In this document: positions 19,679 through 22,362 of the stretch, one piece after another
Numbering within the stretch: position 1 is the stretch's first letter
How the letters are laid out: every line of letters starts with the position of its first letter
Assembly (NCBI GenBank): GCA_002483425.1
Contig: DLHW01000052.1
Coordinates: forward strand, 394-22,755
Direction of reading: 5' to 3'
Length of the DNA: 22,362 nt
Origin: Methylococcaceae bacterium UBA7658
GTDB taxonomy: Bacteria > Pseudomonadota > Gammaproteobacteria > Methylococcales > Methylomonadaceae
Program-made: the position numbers and the translations under genes
The notes under the pieces: generated by a model
What the model saw: only the letters and a program-made list of their open reading frames with translations
Told to the model about the DNA's origin: nothing
Databases searched by the model: none

Positions 19679-19867
19679 GTGGCGGAAAATTCGATTATAC
19701 AAACAATTAAAAGCGTTTTAGCGGCGTTTATCGGGGTGCAGAGTAATCAAAATAGGCAGAGCGATTTTGAGAAGGGTTCAATGACAACGTACATTATTTC
19801 AGGCTTAATTTTTACGGTCTTATTTGTTTTCGCCGTGCTCTTTATCGTATCCAGGGTTTTAAGCTAG
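19679..19867 (+). CDS. DUF2970 small membrane protein
   Basis: This 62-aa protein has a cytosolic stretch TIKSVLAAFIGVQSNQNRQ, then DFEKGS, then one transmembrane helix (about 36-60) ending SRVLS. The pattern SVLAAFIGVQ...DFEKG plus one C-terminal helix is typical of DUF2970, a proteobacterial family without known function. The start is a GTG at 19679 supported by GGGAG just upstream. It is divergent from metH and followed by a shared bidirectional terminator. Nothing here tells its role. Confidence 0.85.
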   Translation: MAENSIIQTIKSVLAAFIGVQSNQNRQSDFEKGSMTTYIISGLIFTVLFVFAVLFIVSRVLS

Positions 19868-20057
19868 GAAAATCAAAAAACTATGCGGCAAACCGGAACA
19901 AACGTTATGAGTTTTTTCCTTTGTTCGCGCACCGCTTATGAAACCGGAAAAAGAGTATTTTTATACCCTTCTTGAAAATGAGAAACGCCTAAGCTAATGA
20001 CTCCGTTCAAAACAAATTAACAGTCTCAACCTCGATAAAACACTGCAGTTAGAAAAT

Positions 20058-20086
20058 AAAAAGCCCAAGCACAGCCTGGGCTTTTT
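20058..20086. terminator. Bidirectional intrinsic terminator
   Basis: A perfect 10-bp stem (AAAAAGCCCA and TGGGCTTTTT) encloses a nine-base loop. Read either way it ends in a T-run, so it can stop both the plus-strand DUF2970 transcript and the convergent minus-strand gene that ends at 20105. The rest of the 237-bp gap (19868-20104) contains only a weaker GAACAAA/TTTGTTC inverted repeat at 19896-19926 and no gene. Confidence 0.85.
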
Positions 20087-20104
20087 CCGGTTTTTCAAAC
20101 CCAA

Positions 20105-20533
20105 TTATTGCTGGTCTGGGTTTTTAAAACTCTCTTTAATGCTTTTGAACATATCGCCTAACCCGCTGAATAAATTCGATTTGGTTAGCGATTCTTTTAA
20201 TACGAATTTAGTCCGGATGAACGCGACAAGCAAAAACCCCGCAACCGGCGGGAACAATTCAAAAAAGATCGAGAAGAAAGTGCCTTTAGGCCCTTGAAAA
20301 CCGCCCATATTCTTTCTATCGCCGATACTTGTGATGTCGCGTTCATAGCCTTCGCTTACGTTCGCCCGCATTCCTTCAACAACATAGTTCGCCGCTCCTA
20401 TCAGAAAAACTTGCGACACCAGATAAGCAGCGGCGCAAACCATCACCCAAACCACTGCATTATTTACATTTGCTTTTGTTGCCGACTGGTAAACCCAGAT
20501 CAAAGCTAAAATACCAACAATACCACCAATCAT
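20105..20533 (-). CDS. Small membrane protein of unknown function
   Basis: This 142-aa protein has three probable membrane segments: an N-terminal IVGILALIWVYQ, a second near 26-48 (VVWVMVCAAAYLV), and a third near 88-106 (FFELFPPVAGFLLVAFI). A glycine-containing polar loop lies between the second and third, and the C-terminal tail is charged. The start ATG at 20533 has AAGGG eight bases upstream. It follows the secreted-protein gene by 16 bases on the same strand and ends just before the bidirectional terminator, so it is the last gene of a two-gene unit. I do not recognise a family. Confidence 0.75.
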   Translation of the reverse strand: MIGGIVGILALIWVYQSATKANVNNAVVWVMVCAAAYLVSQVFLIGAANYVVEGMRANVSEGYERDITSIGDRKNMGGFQGPKGTFFSIFFELFPPVAGFLLVAFIRTKFVLKESLTKSNLFSGLGDMFKSIKESFKNPDQQ

Positions 20534-20549
20534 AGTTACACCCTTTATG

Positions 20550-20939
20550 TTATAGTTTTGTTAAAAAGAAATAGAGAAAGGGACATTTTAAGATCATTTC
20601 CGAACCGGTCTTCTCTACAACCTTACAGTCTTCAAACTTTTCCCGGCCAGGAGAAACCTGCTTTTTTATTATACCGTTTTCAACGCTATATTTGACAGGT
20701 ATGTGCATCTCATTCGTCCGGCCGCCAGCATCCGTTGCGATGGTTTGAAGTACGCCGCCAGGTTGGAATTCCCACTCCACTATAACCTTTTTTTTCTCTC
20801 CGTCTAGTTTTGCCGCTTCAGCTGTCACTTTCCATTTGCCCAGAATTTCAGACTCGTCTTTCAACATCACGTCCGCATGGACTGAAAGCGTAAAAAAAAT
20901 AGCCGTTACCGGCAAAATCGCCAAAATTTTTTTGATCAT
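20550..20939 (-). CDS. Small secreted protein of unknown function
   Basis: This 129-aa protein has a signal peptide (MIKKILAILPVTAIFF, cleavage probably near VHAD). The mature domain of about 105 aa is beta-rich: GKWKV, VEWEFQPGGVLQTI and a late EMILKC. The G-x-W start followed by a W-x-F-x-P-x-G turn recalls small lipocalin-like domains, but this is only a resemblance. The start at 20939 is fixed by AGGAG seven bases upstream; the frame's first ATG at 20966 would place nine residues before the signal peptide. It is the first gene of a pair with the membrane protein after it. Confidence 0.75.
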   Translation of the reverse strand: MIKKILAILPVTAIFFTLSVHADVMLKDESEILGKWKVTAEAAKLDGEKKKVIVEWEFQPGGVLQTIATDAGGRTNEMHIPVKYSVENGIIKKQVSPGREKFEDCKVVEKTGSEMILKCPFLYFFLTKL

Positions 20940-21088
20940 CTGCCAACTCCTCATCTTTATTATCATTTTTAAAGGATAGATTCTAAACGATACTGCTTCC
21001 GCTATCGAGCTTTAAATTATCGATCCTAAATAATCGAATCTAATTTTGATTCTCTTTTAAATTTACTTGGATGATAACGATCTATATG

Positions 21089-21121
21089 ACATCTGTGTTT
21101 TTTACACAAATTCATGGATGT
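21089..21121. promoter_or_regulatory. Nested dyad upstream of the fds promoter
   Basis: Outer arms ACATC (21089-21093) and GATGT (21117-21121) surround inner arms TGTGT (21094-21098) and ACACA (21104-21108). The element ends about 28 bases before the consensus -10 box of the fds operon, so it reaches the expected -35 area. It could bind a regulator; no fds-type LysR regulator gene is seen next to it here. Confidence 0.3.
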
Positions 21122-21148
21122 GTTAAACTGACTCGCATACTTGGTTAC

Positions 21149-21154
21149 TATAAT
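21149..21154 (+). promoter_or_regulatory. Consensus -10 box for fdsG-fdsB
   Basis: A perfect TATAAT lies 52 bases before the fdsG ATG in the 267-bp gap between the minus-strand secreted-protein gene and fdsG. No good -35 hexamer sits 16-18 bases upstream, which would fit an activator-dependent promoter. Transcription would start near 21161 and leave a leader of about 45 bases. Confidence 0.5.
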
Positions 21155-21206
21155 TAGGTTAGGTAAACCAAATAAGATTACGGCCAAAGCTTATAATGAG
21201 ATTTGT

Positions 21207-21680
21207 ATGACAGTAGGCGCAATAAACCCCGACATTCAAGACATCATCACCAGCCTCAAAGACAAGCCTGGAGCGCTGTTACCGATTCTCCACGGAATCC
21301 AAGATCTGCTTGGGTATGTACCCTCCGAAACAGTTCCGGCAATAGCCGATACGCTGAATTTGTCGCGCGCCGAAGTTCACGGCGTTATCAGTTTTTACCA
21401 TTATTTTCGCAACAATCCGCCGGGTAAAACCACCGTCCATGTGTGCCGTGCCGAATCCTGTCAGGCCATGGGCGCAATGGGGCTGGAACGGCATATTAAG
21501 CAACAGCTAGGTATCGATTATCATGAAACCACGCAAGACGGCGCTTTTAGCTTGGAGCCGGTGTATTGCTTGGGTCTATGCGCCAGTTCGCCCAATATCA
21601 CGGTAGGCCACGATATTCACGGCAAGGTGACGGCGGAATATTTTGACAAACTGATCGCGGAAACCAAGGGGGCAGTATGA
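21207..21680 (+). CDS. fdsG: NAD-dependent formate dehydrogenase gamma subunit FdsG
   Basis: FdsG is the NuoE-like [2Fe-2S] subunit of the soluble molybdenum, NAD-linked formate dehydrogenase, carrying electrons from the catalytic subunit. The 157-aa protein has PGALLPILHGIQ, the helix with VHGVISFYHYF, and four cluster cysteines: C80 and C85 (VCRAESC), then C121 and C125 (VYCLGLC). NuoE of complex I has the same ligands; the formate dehydrogenase assignment rests on the next gene, whose motif is FdsB-like. The start is ATG 21207 after ATGAG; an in-frame TTG at 21141 overlaps the -10 box and is rejected. Its TGA overlaps the fdsB ATG (ATGA). Confidence 0.88.
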   Translation: MTVGAINPDIQDIITSLKDKPGALLPILHGIQDLLGYVPSETVPAIADTLNLSRAEVHGVISFYHYFRNNPPGKTTVHVCRAESCQAMGAMGLERHIKQQLGIDYHETTQDGAFSLEPVYCLGLCASSPNITVGHDIHGKVTAEYFDKLIAETKGAV

Positions 21681-22362
21681 GCCTGAAAGTGTATGTTTCT
21701 TGCGATTCCGGTGCGCTGGCTCTGGGCGCGGAACTCGTTGCCAACGCTGTGGTTACCGAAGCGCAAAAACGCAATCTGCAAATCGAACTCGTCCGAAACG
21801 GCTCTCGTGGCCTGTATTTTTTGGAACCGATGGTAGAAGTCGCCACGAATAAAGGCCGTATTGCATTCGGTCCCGTTAAGACAAGCGATGTAACCGGTTT
21901 GTTCGACGCCAATTTTCTCAGCGGCGGCAGTCATCCCTTAGCGCTCGGCTTAACCGAAGAAATTCCTTATTTTAAAAAACAGCAACGGTTAACCTTTGCC
22001 CGTGTCGGTATGAACGATCCGGTCAGTCTGGAAGATTATTTGGCGCATGACGGTTATCTTGGCTTAAAAAATGCTTTGGCGATGACCGGCGCGGATATCG
22101 TCAAACAGGTGACCGATTCCGGACTCCGCGGCCGGGGCGGTGCGGCGTTTCCGACCGGTATCAAGTGGAATACCGTTTTAAACACTTCGTCCGAGCAAAA
22201 ATACATCGTTTGTAACGCCGACGAAGGCGATTCCGGCACTTATTCCGACCGCATGATTATGGAGGGCGATCCCTTCGTGCTGATCGAAGGTATGACTATC
22301 GCCGGTGTCGCGGTAGGCGCAACGCAAGGTTACATCTACTTGCGCTGCGAATATCCGCATGC
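21677..22362 (+). CDS. fdsB: Formate dehydrogenase beta subunit FdsB, cut by the window edge
   Basis: The first 228 codons of the NuoF-like flavoprotein subunit are present; the rest lies beyond the window. An N-terminal domain of about 100 residues (thioredoxin-like fold in relatives) is followed by the FMN-site GLRGRGGAAFPTGIKW (149-164) and CNADEGDSGTYSDR (179-192). In complex I NuoF the second motif is usually NADESEPGT; the DEGDSGT form is typical of formate dehydrogenase beta subunits. It reduces NAD+ with electrons from formate through FMN. GGGGG and a four-base overlap with fdsG give strong start support. In relatives fdsA, fdsC and fdsD follow; they cannot be seen here. Confidence 0.9.
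   Translation, partial: MSLKVYVSCDSGALALGAELVANAVVTEAQKRNLQIELVRNGSRGLYFLEPMVEVATNKGRIAFGPVKTSDVTGLFDANFLSGGSHPLALGLTEEIPYFKKQQRLTFARVGMNDPVSLEDYLAHDGYLGLKNALAMTGADIVKQVTDSGLRGRGGAAFPTGIKWNTVLNTSSEQKYIVCNADEGDSGTYSDRMIMEGDPFVLIEGMTIAGVAVGATQGYIYLRCEYPH

Noticed and set aside
21141..21206. N-terminal extension of FdsG from a TTG at 21141
   Set aside because: The extension would start upstream of the consensus -10 box, lacks family similarity, and the ATG at 21207 gives the usual NuoE-like length.

Overview
The window looks like chromosome from a gammaproteobacterium, plausibly a methanotroph or related methylotroph (Methylococcales-like). The reasons are E. coli-like FolB, FolK and MutL, a cobalamin-dependent MetH, and an NAD-dependent Fds-type formate dehydrogenase at the right edge. 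Overall GC is mid-range, with several AT-rich islands. The lineage is an inference from protein character, not a search result.

Layout. (1) 213-5192 is housekeeping: mutL on the minus strand, diverging from folB-folK (4-nt overlap), then a two-gene unit of a thioredoxin-reductase-like flavoprotein without a redox CxxC and an ELM1-type putative glycosyltransferase. (2) 5193-5712 is the longest gene-free stretch; it holds inverted repeats only. (3) 5713-10939, minus strand, is the most unusual part: a polytopic membrane protein, a small secreted protein and a secreted TPR-CHAT protein (caspase-like His/Cys dyad), packed with overlaps or short gaps. The TPR part of the third gene is far richer in AT than its CHAT core and the gene before it. 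(4) 11112-15899, minus strand, is an accessory run: an aldo/keto reductase, a membrane-anchored pentapeptide-repeat protein with a 60-bp DNA period, a small membrane-protein gene broken by a one-base frameshift, and an APH-fold sugar-kinase-like protein just after metH. (5) 15914-19597 is metH on the minus strand, diverging from a small DUF2970 membrane protein. (6) 20058-20939 is a bidirectional terminator followed by a minus-strand pair (a secreted and a membrane protein of unknown role). (7) From 21207 to the right edge are fdsG and the start of fdsB, with a consensus -10 box upstream.

How they fit together. FolB and FolK make the pterin precursor of folate; MetH uses methyl-tetrahydrofolate to make methionine; Fds oxidises formate to CO2 with NAD+. 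These fit C1-centred metabolism but are separate transcription units. The best candidate for an undescribed system is the three-gene envelope unit ending in the TPR-CHAT protein: an exported caspase-like protease candidate with a large repeat-built recognition region, encoded beside a membrane and a periplasmic partner.
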